64,000 nt of DNA from Sabellastarte sp. h YS-2021 (lineage: Eukaryota > Annelida > Polychaeta > Sabellida > Sabellidae). The stretch spans positions 29,196,573-29,260,572 of the forward strand of contig OZ024940.1 in assembly GCA_964017235.1 (NCBI GenBank). Direction: 5' to 3'. Made by a program: the position numbers and the translations under genes. Below are positions 35,481-46,835 of the stretch, piece after piece. Each line of letters begins with the position of its first letter. The first letter of the stretch is position 1. The notes beneath the pieces were generated by a model. That model was not told where the DNA came from and ran no database searches. It worked only from the letters and a program-made list of their open reading frames with translations.

Positions 35481-35867
35481 AACATATCAATAAATTCACC
35501 AACATATGAGCTAGACGAGTGATAATTCTGCATATGATCAGACTTATGTATGATATATTATACTCATCAACCAGAGTTTGAGTCCTGTGAGTCTTGTGAC
35601 ACTGACATTGTACACTTGTAATGGTCTCTATGAATGTGTACAGTCTATACACAATTAACAAAAACAACACAAAAACTTGATAAACAAACATTAGTTTTTA
35701 CAAGTGAATATATAAAGAAAATGAAAAGGGGCTGGAACTGTCGCATAGGAGAGGGCGAAGAGTATTATCCAAATAAAAACTAGACAACTAATGATTCTAC
35801 ATATAGTCTGATTAAGCTGAGCTATAACTTTAGAGTAACCAACTTTCATAAATAATGTCAGTCTCCT

Positions 35868-36551
35868 CGTGGAGCCACAATAAACTGCTGTCTAACAAAA
35901 GGACAGTATGCACAGACAGAGAAAGAAGGTTCAAAGGTTAACTATTGGCAATAGCTTCCTTATGGAAAATTATTCCGTATTTATATTTAATATACTCAAT
36001 TCATACAAGCTTCTACTGACTTCATACACACAAGGCACTTCTATAATAAAGCGGCAATGAAAGGATAACACTTTACAACTGATGTTAGATAATAAATATG
36101 ACACTAAGGTAGGAAATCTTGTCTGTTCATTTGCACTAATTCAGTAGCCTTTTGTGCAGAAAAAAAAAAATTTTTAGTTTCATAAATTTTAGCCGTGTAC
36201 TGATCAACCACAATAAATTATCAGACATTATCTTTGTAGTAACAATACACACAGAGAAGAGAAGAATAGTCAATAGTTTAACTATTTACGACTTGTTAGC
36301 AATGAGTTAATATCTTCTATATGGAAAACAGTTATATTTAACATATTGTAACTTCATAATGACTTCTACTGACTTTGTAGTTCAGTAGCCTTTTGTGCAA
36401 GGACAATTGATTAGTTTTAACTTGATGCATACAAACCATCTAGTGGTCAATCCACAATAAATTATCAGACGTACTCTTTTAACTACTTAAACTTGTTAGC
36501 TTAACCTATCATATGGAGACTAGTCTATATTTAATATGTTCTAGCTCCATA
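35868..36551 (-). promoter_or_regulatory. Degenerate tandem units in the LINE 5' region
   Basis: CCACAATAAA (read on the + strand) starts blocks at 35875, 36208 and 36452. Each is followed by AACTATT/AACTACT, CTTATGGA/CTATATGGA and TATATTTAA. CAGTAGCCTTTTGTGCA appears twice (36143 and 36384). Units upstream of a LINE ORF often act as promoter monomers, as in mouse L1; that role is inferred here. Confidence 0.5.
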
Positions 36552-36562
36552 GAAATAATATT

Positions 36563-37800
36563 GCAAAATGAAAGTCTATTTCTAGGTGTTAATGTCAATA
36601 ATCAATACTTTAACATCATAATAAGTCAATATTTATGTATAACTCTGGGAGAACAAGGTATCTTATGATCATTATGTTCTCAAAATATTAAAAGGGGGTG
36701 AGGGAGGGCTGCAAATAAATTCTGAAGATAAAAGGAATTTGAAAGCAATTAACAGTTACAGTAGCACACTCTTAAAGTTTTGAAGATTGAATAAATAGGC
36801 AGCCACATGGTTTGATGACAATTAACAAATATTTGAAAGCAATTCTTCTTAACTAGTGTGAAGGTATAGAAAAACAATAAAGTCTGGAAATAGGTTTTTA
36901 ATCAACATAGATGCACCACATAATCAAGGCCATCTTACCTGATTGATAATTAATCTTGAAACTAAGCATAATGTGAATTAAAAAGTAACCTATGAAGCAA
37001 TACATGAATGTAAAATACTCATCACTTCAGTAATTTTAATATGATAATCACAAAATTGTTCATTATTAGGTGTAGACTGGTCACTTATAGCTAATTTAAC
37101 AGAGAATTTTACATCAGATATCTTAAAAGTAACATTTACAGAAAAATCATTGAACTGAATAATACTGGCAAAAATCAGAGTAATATATTCATTATTTGAG
37201 TGATTTTAATAACCCAACCCCCAAATTACTCATTCTAGTGTGTCGAATGCTCATCTGTACATAAATAAATCAAAACCTTAACATAAGATATTCTACCACC
37301 AAATTCAATCATTTTTATTTAGTATAGAGATCATCAATTATGACTTATATATTCCACTTAGAAAAAAAATAAAAACTTTTATAACTTGAATAATCAAGTG
37401 AATAACTGGAATATTCAAGTTAAAAAAATTTAAAAAACACTATTTTGATCAAATATATATGTTTTAAAACCCTCTGTCAGGAGTTCGAATAACATTTAAA
37501 TCACTCATTCCTAAGACAAATTTGATGCTAAAGTAAACAGCGTAACATAAACATGGCAATGCAACACAATGGATATACATATCAAATCTATAATGTTACT
37601 GTGAATATGAATGTTTATGGAGGAGTTCACTGTCAGGCTAATGATTTCCAATGCCTGAGCAGTCAATTGTGTTTATGTCTTCTAGATAACACCTATAATT
37701 ATATATGCCAAGGATCAAATTTAATGAGATTTTCATCCAGAAAACTTTTCCTTTAATCTGCTGTAGAATATGGATGCACAACCTGTCCTATTAATGAAAG
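36563..37800. other. AT-rich intron remainder
   Basis: Between the LINE and the NACHT exon I see only AT-rich sequence and no recognised repeat. Several imperfect AATATTCAAG-like inversions near 37390 are composition effects. Confidence 0.4.
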
Positions 37801-37816
37801 CCTTATCCTTTTTCAG

Positions 37817-40641
37817 AGATTGAAGAAATGCTGAGAAAGAAATACTTGAATGAAGCATGGATGACACTTGAAGTTATACCAGATGAAGAAAAGGCTGTAA
37901 TCCAAATTTCTCAAGAATTGTTGACTCCACACTTCAGAAGTGAAGTGGTGAAACCTAGTGCACTGTATTCTTCAAGCCCTTATGAGAGAGAAGTATCTGC
38001 TTGGCATTATGAAGAAATTGTGGAAAAGAATTTCCATGATATTTTGTGTCATGTATCGCCTCTGGAAAGAAAGAGTGTTTTGATTGACCTTCAGCCTAAT
38101 CTTGTTGAACTGTTGGGAGTTGCAGGGACTGGGAAAACTACAGCAGTTAAAAAGCTCACATATACTTGGGCAACAGCTGGAAATCAATTGCTGAAGAATT
38201 ATGATTTAATTTTTTTTATCCCTGTCAGAGACATTATGAAAGACAAACTGATACACATATTATGTGACATGCACCTGCTACCTAACTCTGAAAAAAAAAG
38301 CTTTAGCCATTTCTTACTGAGGTCTGAACAAGCTAGAAAAATTTTATTCATCCTGGATGGAGTTGATGAAAATGACTTACTTGAAGGCACAGACTTGTTT
38401 AACCTTGTCACTGGAAGGCTTTTCCCAAATGTGACTGTCCTGATAACTGCAAGACCCGAGGGAAAATCTTTGAGTTTTATTGATAAGAAACCAAGAGTCA
38501 AGGTTACCTTGCACGGGGTTGATGAGGCAAGTGTAAACAGAATGCTGGCAGATGCAGTAACAAGGTCATCTGAAGAAGAAATAGAAACATTTAAGCAAAG
38601 ATACAAAGAAAAACTTTCTGACAAGAGTCTGCTCTTCATCCCTCTGTACCTTACACTATTGTGTTTTGTATTCAAAGAAGATATTGCTAAAGGTATCAGG
38701 TGTGTTGACTTAAAGATACCTGAAACAATGACTGGATTATTTAATGCCATCATGCATGTGATTATTAGGAGATGGTTACAAAAGAGGAAATGCAATAATT
38801 TAGAAATCATTTTCAGGAATAGTTCCCTTGAAAAGGGTAATAATGTGCCTTCTGAGATAAAAAGAATCCTATATTTTATTGGCAAGCTCTGTTACAAAGG
38901 ACTTTTAGAAAACAAATACCAGTTTTCAGATCAGCATGCAGAGGAGCACTACTTAGATATGGAGGATATCAAACAAAGTGGCCTGTTCACCGTTGGGAGG
39001 GATAATTCTGGCAAAATCTTTTTTACAAAACACAAACAGCTTCAGGAGTATCTGGCTTCTTTGTACTTAGTCTGTGAAGGCACAAAAGAGCCCTATTTTT
39101 ATAAGATAATGCACAAAGAAGAAAACAGAAATAGGACATTAATTGAAGTTATGACAAACTGTAACTTGGTGAAACTCACCCAATTTGCTTGTGGACTTTC
39201 TGGAGATTTTTTGAGCTCATTGCTGGATGTAGCTACTTGTAATTTTAGTTTATTATGCAACAAGGACCGTTATGACAGATACCATGAGGCCATTAACTTA
39301 CATTATGAAGCTTCCCTGTTTTCAGAGCGAAATGTTTCTGGTTATTCTGGTATTGATGAACAGATATTGGAAGGTCATGATTCACTTACAAAATACTTGT
39401 GCAAAGCCAACATAAGATATATTGATATAGATGACAGAGTTCTGGGTGTCGTGTGTGTTGGGAAATATCTTCAGAACATGATTAGAGCATTAGATAAAGA
39501 TGTGTGTGCAGACCTCCTGAATAGGTTCTATGATATGAAACTCCGTCCATTAAACTTTGGGCAGTGTGCTAGACTAGCAGTACAGAGAGACACCTGTCAT
39601 TATTCGTGTGATACTTCTGAAGTTAGACTCAATTTGGACAAGCTACAGACAACCCTACTGAGCAAAGTACAAATTCACAATGTGATGACTGTCGCTCTAA
39701 AATGTTTGTCAGCAGAAATGTCGATGGTGTTTGGCACTTTTGTTGATACTACTGGTCTCTTGAACACATTTCCAGACCTCACAGAGTTAACAATTTGTGC
39801 AGGGTTCTGTATTTTTGACAGCAGTGCTGGAAAATTACTCGGTGATAGAAATACAAAACTAAAGAGTTTCACCATCAAATGTAAAAATGCATGCAGCATG
39901 CCCATCTGTCACATACAGAGTTTACTAAAACAGTCTAGTTTGACAAAGTTACAGTTGAGTAATGTCAACATTCTTGCAAATCTCAGTCAGCTGAACAATT
40001 TAGAGGAATGTTTGTGGAATGGATTACAGCATGTGGCTTTACAGGGTGTGAATGACATTTTTCCTCATGTATCAGCTCTGTCTGCGCTATTGCAGGCTAG
40101 CTCTGGAACATTGCTGTCTTGTGAACTTGATATATTTGTGCCAAAAGAATCTCAAATACACATGGCTGTTTCTTTAAAATGTCTAAGTAACCTACAAGAG
40201 CTGAAATTGTACGCATCAGAACTCCCAGACTATTTAGCTCATGTACTGGCTCAGTGTCTGCCAGCACTCAGAAATCTCCAGAAACTGGTAATCAGGCACT
40301 TATATGTGACAAGCAATGTCCTCACACAACTGGCTGAAGGAATTAAAACATTGGTAAACTTGAGATATTTTGGACTGTGTACATGGGGAGATGATATGGA
40401 AGATTTCATGGCCCAAATTGCCATAGATAGTCTCCCATGCCTACCAAAGATAAACGAACTGGATTTGAGAACACACTTTGTAAAGCCCCACTCACTAGAA
40501 CAACTGACAAATGTCTTAAAGTTCCTGCATCAGTTAAAAAAACTGAATGGTCAAAAAGTATCTTTACTTTGGGGGAAAGGCAATGCAATAAAAAATATTT
40601 TATCTGAGACATTAACCTCCCAAAAAGAATGTAGCTTATAG
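37817..40641 (+). CDS. NACHT-LRR exon of the CARD-NACHT-LRR receptor
   Basis: The acceptor TTTTTCAG ends at 37816; the exon reads AG-ATT-GAA-GAA and then the ATG at 37828. A 937-residue frame follows. Counting from that ATG: Walker A GVAGTGKTT at 97-105, Walker B LFILDGVDE at 173-181 with catalytic acidic residues, and sensor-1-like ITARPEG at ~206-212. Winged-helix and helical domains end in FTKHKQLQEYLASLYL, and from ~620 on there are degenerate LRRs (LRNLQKLVI, LVNLRYFGL, INELDL). With the CARD exon the product is about 1061 residues, a full NLR layout. It should bind ATP/dADP and oligomerise on a danger signal in the cytosol (family knowledge). It is the intact paralogue of the gene at 1-2084. 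A start at 37828 alone would give a CARD-less protein. Confidence 0.88.
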
Positions 40642-40907
40642 CCATATTATAACCAGCTCAACTAATGTTTTCCAGAGACTGGCTAACATGGCATAATCAG
40701 AAGGGAATTTAGCATTGCTTTTGTTTGCTAGAATACAAAAGTTAAATATATATTAATATATAATACTGACAGTGTGATGTATCTATCAGAAAAACAAATC
40801 TAACAGTTACACTAAATCAACCAAGAAAGTGCCTAAAGTTTCATCAATGAAATAATTTTTGTGCAAAGCCTTCCCTGAAATAGCTTCACATTTATAACAG
40901 GACTTAG

Positions 40908-40913
40908 AATAAA
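40908..40913 (+). terminator. Candidate poly(A) signal AATAAA of the NLR-like gene
   Basis: First canonical AATAAA after the stop, 267 bases downstream, a spacing similar to that of the paralogue upstream (313 bases). T/G-rich sequence follows near 40940. Confidence 0.45.
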
Positions 40914-42493
40914 TACTGTTGAGTAATTTGCACATTTATACAGGTTGGCCACTCAAAAAGATACATGAGAAAACTGGAACTGACAAGATGCACAATATTT
41001 TGGGAGACAAACTGGAGTTGAATTAGGACGTTATTGATATTACAGACTTGTTTTGAGCCAGCCATGTTGTACTGATTAAATACTGTGCCAATTTTCAGCT
41101 TTTCCACATTTGTTAGACCAAATACGAGTATTAGGATTCATGGCATTGATGTGTTTGCACCTGACCATGCATCACTTTTGCTTGCTTTTGTGTTTGCATA
41201 TCAAGAAATTAGTGTATATGTGTCTGATGTTGAAATTACATGAAATATAGCTATTATTATCTGATTTAACCCCATTGTACATTAGCGCGGCTAAATAAAA
41301 TAGAAATAAAGGAAGTAGTTCACTGCTTATACAAATATGCGATGCAGCAGCTAGCGATGCAGCACGGATTTTTTGATTTAGAAAATATTCTAATTTTCAG
41401 AAAAACCGAAAGAATTTCCCACATGTTTCTACACAAATATATTAATTGGAAACCGAAATGCAAGCTCATTGTGAAGGGATTAACTACTGGCAGATAGATG
41501 ACAAAATAACGGGTGTGTCAATAAATACACGTAAAAGGGTTTAATTTAATGAAGATTGCAATTAACAGTAATTCTAGAAGGGACACACTGGCTAAGGGTC
41601 TTGTTTGTAGATGGATTAAGTACTTAAATGGAGGAAGGGATGTCAAGTTAGGTGTGTGGCAATATATGTAGACAAAACACAGCCAGAATGTAATTGAAAG
41701 GGGTGTAATCACCAGTATTAGAGTTTTTACATTGTACACCAGTGGGAAGTAAGCCGTGTAGTAACATGCCTAATATGGCAGTGCCTGATTTAAATAAAAT
41801 TTGAGGGATGGCAACTTTATGTACGTGTAAAACAATATTTGTGTTCACATAAAAAAATGGACAATATGATGTTTTGTCTGTTGGAACCTTTTAAGGACAG
41901 GCCAGTAGAATCTATTATGAAGTCTCAAGTGGCTAGTTATAACAAAGTGTTATTGATTGGAAACGGGAAAAAAGCCCTACAAAGAAAAGCCCTACAGGAG
42001 AAAATCCCAACAGTTTTTAATATCCATGAAGATGCAAGATACCATTTTTTAGATCTTGGAGAAAGCCCTATAAATCATGGTTAGTTTACAAATGAAAGGG
42101 TTGATCATTACTTAAAGGGTATTTCAATTGCTATTCAAACTACCATGTGCTGTAATTTTTAATCCCCATGCCCCGTTGTAGTTTTAGGAACAATAAAATA
42201 GTCACTTTGTTAGCAAAATAAAACCACACTTGATTACATTTACTCAATCTCTCAATGATAACTGATCAAAACGAACATTGCAGTGAAACTTCAAGAAGAA
42301 ATGGAGTTATGTTCCAGAATTTGTACAGTCAGTTGAACTTAGAATTTGTTTTTGACAATTGGGATTTGTTTATTTTCCTTTCAATAGTAATACAATAATT
42401 TTTATGTTATTTGTATTGTGAATGTTAAAAGTATTTCTTCATATTTTAGTTTGCAGAACCATAAATGTGTATTTAGCAAACACTAAAAACTAG
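40914..42493. other. AT-rich intergenic stretch
   Basis: No supported gene. A + strand frame at 41839-42084 contains two AAGCCCTACA blocks and no known domain. A 22-bp match to the inverse strand near 43500 is too short to call a repeat. Confidence 0.4.
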
Positions 42494-43336
42494 AGCCCAG
42501 GAAGGGACATAGAACTGTTTTCCTCTCATTTTTTATCTCATTACCACAAGATAGTTAGTCATTACCACAAGTTAGAAAATCATTCCCACAAGTTAGTAAG
42601 TCATTGCCACAAGATAGTAAATTGTTCCCACAAGTTACAAAGTTGTTACCACAAGATACTTACTCATTCCCACAAGTTAGCAAAGTCATTACCACAAGAT
42701 ACTAACTAATTCCCACAACTTAGGTAAGTCGTTACCACAAGATACTAACTCGTTCCCAAAAGTTAGCAAAGACATTACCACAAGATATTAACTCATTCCC
42801 ACAACTTAGCAAAGTCATTACCACAAGATACTAAGTTGTTCCCACAAGTTAACAAGTCGTTCCTGCAAGATAGCAAGTCATTCCCACAAGATAGCAAGTC
42901 GTTCCCACAAGATAGCAAGTCATTACCACAAGTTAGCAAACAAGAGTTTTGCTGCATCCAGGTACATAGCTTGTATGAGAATACAGTGCAGTGGAGATAC
43001 TGCCAGGTTTGCTGTGCCAAAAAGCACCTGTCCAATGTAACATACTGAAATATCTTAAAAGGCATCTTGCTATCTTGTTGGAACGACTTGGTAATGGGAA
43101 AAACTTGCTAACTTGTGGGAATGACTTTCTAACTTGTGGGAATGACTTGCTATCTTGTGGAACAATTTGCTAACTTGTGGGAACAACTTTCTAACTTGTG
43201 GTAATGAGTTGTCATCTTGTGGTAATGAGTTATTAACTTGTGGTAATGAGTTGCTAACTCGTGGCCATAACTTCCTATCTCATGGGAACGAAATAAAAAA
43301 ATGCCAAGAAAACAGTTCTATGTCCCTTCCTGGGTT
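42494..43336. mobile_element. Foldback element 1, arms of 21-bp tandem units
   Basis: Terminal inverted repeats CCCAGGAAGGGACATAGAAC... (42496-42522) and their exact inverse (43308-43334) match over 27 of 27 bases. Inside, the left arm (42536-42945) is about 19 copies of a 21-bp unit, ATTCCCACAAGTTAGTAAGTC, alternating CCACAAGTTA and CCACAAGATA. The right arm (43100-43285) has the same unit inverted, about 9 copies, and a ~150-bp loop lies between. No transposase. Because 21 is divisible by three, the arms are open in several frames and encode 7-residue repeats with no sign of being real protein. Confidence 0.85.
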
Positions 43337-43628
43337 CCATAAAAAAACAATAATAATTTTGAAAAACTAAAAGCGATATGTAACTTGGAAACAGTTTATG
43401 TTTGCACATTGTACTATCTGAAAAGGACTCTCCAGTCTCAAAAATGGTGTAGGGTGTTCCCAATGGGGTCCACAAATTGTATGACTTTTTTCTGTATGGG
43501 TTTTCTCTGCAGGGCTTTTCTACACTTTACATGACAAAAAACTGGTGCAGGATATTTTGGAAAAAGGGAGTACCAAGAAATTGCTATTTGTGTAACTTGA
43601 TAAATTTTACACATCATTGAAATATGTC

Positions 43629-44599
43629 ATATATATGGAAGAGTGTTAGTGCCACAGAAAAAAAAAAAGTTTTTTTTTTTTTGAATTGTCAACTTATTAT
43701 CTCAACGTGTTGATGTTGAGTAAAATCCATTGAATGTCATGTTAATCCCACTTCTGTTATGGCAGCCCTTATATTAACAAACTTTTTTAGTCTAAATTAT
43801 TGGTACCAAAATTTTAATATTAAAGCAATTTGTCTTTGTCATTGGTAGAAATTTACATGGTGAAGGTTTCTGCTCTCTGAATGGTTTTCTGATGCTAATA
43901 TTTAATTTAGGTTAATTCATAACAATGCATATGAAAAGTTAATTTCATATATATATTTCCAAATACTCCAACACTTTAAGCATAAACTGCTAACTAGTAT
44001 GATGCATGTTTTGGGGGATTGTTGATTGTTTAATTTCTTATCAATATTGTGGAGTGAATTTCCTTTTAGATCAGCCAGGGGCAGTAGTGGGCCGTCAATT
44101 AAGTACTCATTTCTGAAACAGTATAGTGGCAGTATGGAAGAACTCTTAATTGTATAATCATCCAACCTGGGTTGGTGATAGGCTGTCAGCCAATAAGTTA
44201 ATTTCTAGTCAGAGTTTTAATAAGTCAACATGTTTAGATAATATCTCAACATGTTGAGATAGTAAGTCAATATGTTGAGATAGTAAGTCAACATGTTGAG
44301 ATACTAACTCCACATGTTGAGATTTTAACTGAACATGTTGAGATACTAAGTCAACAGGTTGAGATACTAACTCAACATGTTGAATTACTAACTCAACAAG
44401 TTGAGATATTAACTCAACAAGTTGAGATACTAAGTCAACATGTCGAGATACTAAGTCAACATGTTGAGATATTAAATAACTGTTCTTCACTATGCAGATG
44501 TTAAGATAGTAACTCAACATGTTGAGATATTATGTCAATATGTGGAGATACTAAGTCCACACAATTTTCTCTGGCACTAGTACTCTTCCATACATATAC
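43629..44599. mobile_element. Foldback element 2, 21-bp CAACATGTTG units
   Basis: Ends ATATATGGAAGAGTGTTAGTG (left) and CTAGTACTCTTCCATACATAT (right, inverted) form a ~30-bp imperfect TIR. The right arm (44214-44560) has about 15 copies of the 21-bp unit AAGTCAACATGTTGAGATACT, itself holding the palindrome CAACATGTTG. The left arm keeps only about two units (near 43692-43725). The loop is AT-rich. Architecture and unit length equal those of element 1, 0.3 kb away, with different sequence. Confidence 0.75.
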
Positions 44600-44739
44600 T
44601 TCAAGCGATATTTTCAATACACCAACCCCACACCCTGGTGTATCATATTATCAATTCAGTGTACCAATACATCTGGCCTTGCCCATGGTCTGTACCAGAG
44701 CCCCTGGCTGAATACATAAAATATTGTAAGTCTGTATGA

Positions 44740-44963
44740 TTTAGATTTAGATTTATTTGTTGTTTTACGTCGTGTTCAACAGCCAGGGTCATATTGTGAT
44801 GGGTAGTTTACAGGTGGAGGAAACCAGTGCATACTGCACGGTAAACCACCAGGCATCGGCAAGTAACTACCAACTTTCCAACATGATTGCCCGGCCTGAG
44901 ATTCAAACCGGCGGCCTCAGAGGTTGGAGGCGAGAACTCTAACCGCTACACCACCGAGCCCTC
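44740..44963 (-). mobile_element. tRNA-derived SINE (family A) with 15-bp target duplication
   Basis: Flanked by TGTAAGTCTGTATGA (44725-44739) and TGTAAGTCTGTACGA (44964-44978), one mismatch. The minus-strand head has A box TGGTGTAGCGGTTAG and B box GGTTTGAATCTC; the tail is ACCCTGGCTGTTGAACACG plus ACGTAAAACAACAAATAAAT. Confidence 0.88.
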
Positions 44964-44978
44964 TGTAAGTCTGTACGA

Positions 44979-46550
44979 ATATTATGCTGACTTTTACATG
45001 AAACATAAAAACTTGGTATTAGATCCTTGACCTTAGCTAATAGGCTCTGGTTAGAATTAAGTAGAATGTACCATAAAATGCAGTGCTGATTCCCTTTGAA
45101 AATTAATTATGTTTTCTGTAGGTCAGATTGTTTCTTTCAGTCACACTTAGTTCCAATATTCAATTTGCTCTTTGAATATCATGGATAATTGCTATTGGAA
45201 AAATATAAAAAATATAGAAAAATATATAAAATATAAAACTTTTAAAAATATCTAAGAGCCTACAATAAGACTAGCAAAAGCAAAAAGGTGTACAATACTG
45301 TACATACATGTTCCTTTGCATTGACCATTTGCATAGTGAAGAACAGTCATATTTGGCCCTGCTGATGGTGAAATGTGAACTATGTCCTTCATCCCTCCAG
45401 TAAAATGGGTTAATATTAAAATTTTCTTTGTTAATGAGCTAAAACACCCTTTGTACACCACTGACTACCCACACTACCCTTGATGGTTACTTTAAGCTCC
45501 ACCCACATGCCTGTTAAATGATTTCATTGGTAATTCACAAATAGCTCAGTGTACTACCCTGGGTAGGAATGGTTTCAATGTAAAAACTCTATTATGAAAG
45601 GATACTGGTCAAGGGCAAGGCTCTTCATTGTGAAGGGATTAAATTGCATGTAAGGGTATGGGTGTGGAAATTTGCTGTGGGCATTAGATGTTTAATTATA
45701 TGTGATTAGTTTAACTATTCTAGTCACTTTCGCTGTAGTTTAAAAATATTTTTTTCCCAATTTACTGAAAACCGGTGAAAAAATCACCCAAATGTGCAAA
45801 GTAAAGAAAATTCGCCTGCTTAGCATGTAGTAAAAATCGCACCGCACCGCATAAATGTGCAACAACCTTATGTGTACATATTCTGAATATAAAACACTGA
45901 AGTGTACATCCTAAAACTCCGTTGACTTCTAAAAGTAGCAGTAATGGTGATGGAATTGAGAAGAGCAACAATGAGGGGGAGAGTTGACTCAATATGTGAG
46001 CTGCAAAACCATCAGAGACCCGAGTAGTGCATTAGAATTTATAAAAGTCTGGCAAAGCAAATAAATTCTGACTCAGGTGTATCCCAGGTATCAAGATGTT
46101 TCGACCCACAGGATGTTTCAGCTGTGTTTTTTTCAGACGTTTCGACCTACTTTTATCTGGCAGCCCAACCTATGCAATTAAGGTACCTCAAGACGCCGCT
46201 TAAGTTCAAAGGCAAAGTCATTAATATCCATGAGAAGATACAAGGACACCACAGATTTTCCCTGGGATTTCCTTGCAATATTTTATAAAATGGAAGCACA
46301 GACGAAGATTAAATACTTCAAACTCGAGAGCTCACGGCCATAGCAAAATCATTCTGGGATGTTAATTAACACAAGATTTCACACAAATTTACAAATATGA
46401 GATTCTCTTGATTAGATATTGCTTTTAAAAAGACGTGCATGATTTTACAGCTTAGATGTGTATAGTGTAATTTTGAAGATTCAAAATGTACTTCTACTAG
46501 GAATTCCAGATAACAAAATAAATTTGAATAAAAGCTATTTGTATCCACTT
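44979..46550. other. AT-rich intergenic stretch
   Basis: No supported gene. CAAAACCATCAGAGACCCG near 46003 is a copy of the short dispersed motif also seen at 22480 and 26747. Confidence 0.4.
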
Positions 46551-46835
46551 GCAAGGTTGTTTTATATACTTGTACCTTATTTTCAGCCATTTAAAATTTT
46601 GAAGTGGAGAAAGAATTATGGCGGCCATATTTGAGCCTTTGTTAACAAAACTTAAGCCCACTTTCTACCAGTCTCAGCATTTGAGCCAGTGGCTCAGCCA
46701 AAGCTGAGTCTGAGAGCTTTTGTGAAATCCATTAAGGCTGAAACACATGGGCTCAAGCAAAGCTGTCCAATAATTTGAGACAAAAGTCTCAAGTTTGAGC
46801 CTGAAACCGGGCTAAGACCTTTCATGAAATCCTCC
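46551..46835 (+). mobile_element. Truncated second copy of the MITE at 15585-16148
   Basis: Begins TTGTTTTATATACTTGTACC and aligns with 15864-16140 through TGAGCCAGTGGCTCAGCC and GAGCCTGAAACCGGGCTAAG. The left arm is missing. Several differences mark it as old. Confidence 0.75.

Larger units (their letters stand above)
31475..36551 (-). mobile_element. Apparently full-length L1/Tx1-like LINE, antisense in the NLR intron
   Basis: On the minus strand: a ~1.07-kb 5' region with about three degenerate repeats, one long ORF (35480-31686), a tandemly duplicated 3' end, an AATAAA-type signal near 31494 and a short A run next to 31475. GAAATAATATT occurs at both ends (31464-31474 and 36552-36562) and is a candidate 11-bp target-site duplication. 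No ORF1 is present. The intact 1264-codon ORF suggests recent activity. Confidence 0.75.
29313..37816 (+). other. Inferred 8.5-kb phase-1 intron of the NLR-like gene
   Basis: It runs from GTAGGT to TTATCCTTTTTCAG. It contains degenerate repeats (29840-30660), a complete antisense LINE (31475-36551) and AT-rich sequence. A small + strand frame at 37553-37756, rich in Tyr, Asn and Val, could be an alternative first exon, but no good donor follows it. Confidence 0.55.

Noticed and set aside
41839..42084. 81-residue frame as a gene
   Set aside because: No domain, no splice or poly(A) context, and internal AAGCCCTACA repeats.
42836..43370. Open frames with 7-residue peptide repeats (CGNDLLS-type), and SQHVDLV-type at 44209-44520
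   Set aside because: They come from 21-bp DNA units of foldback elements; frames are open in several phases and on both strands, so they are not genes.
41970..43510. Larger inverted repeat around foldback element 1 (AAAGCCCTACAGGAGAAAA vs inverse near 43500)
   Set aside because: Only about 22 bases match and the sequences around them do not align.
42536..44560. CRISPR-like arrays of short repeats
   Set aside because: The units are contiguous without unique spacers, the arms are inverted, and the genome is eukaryotic.
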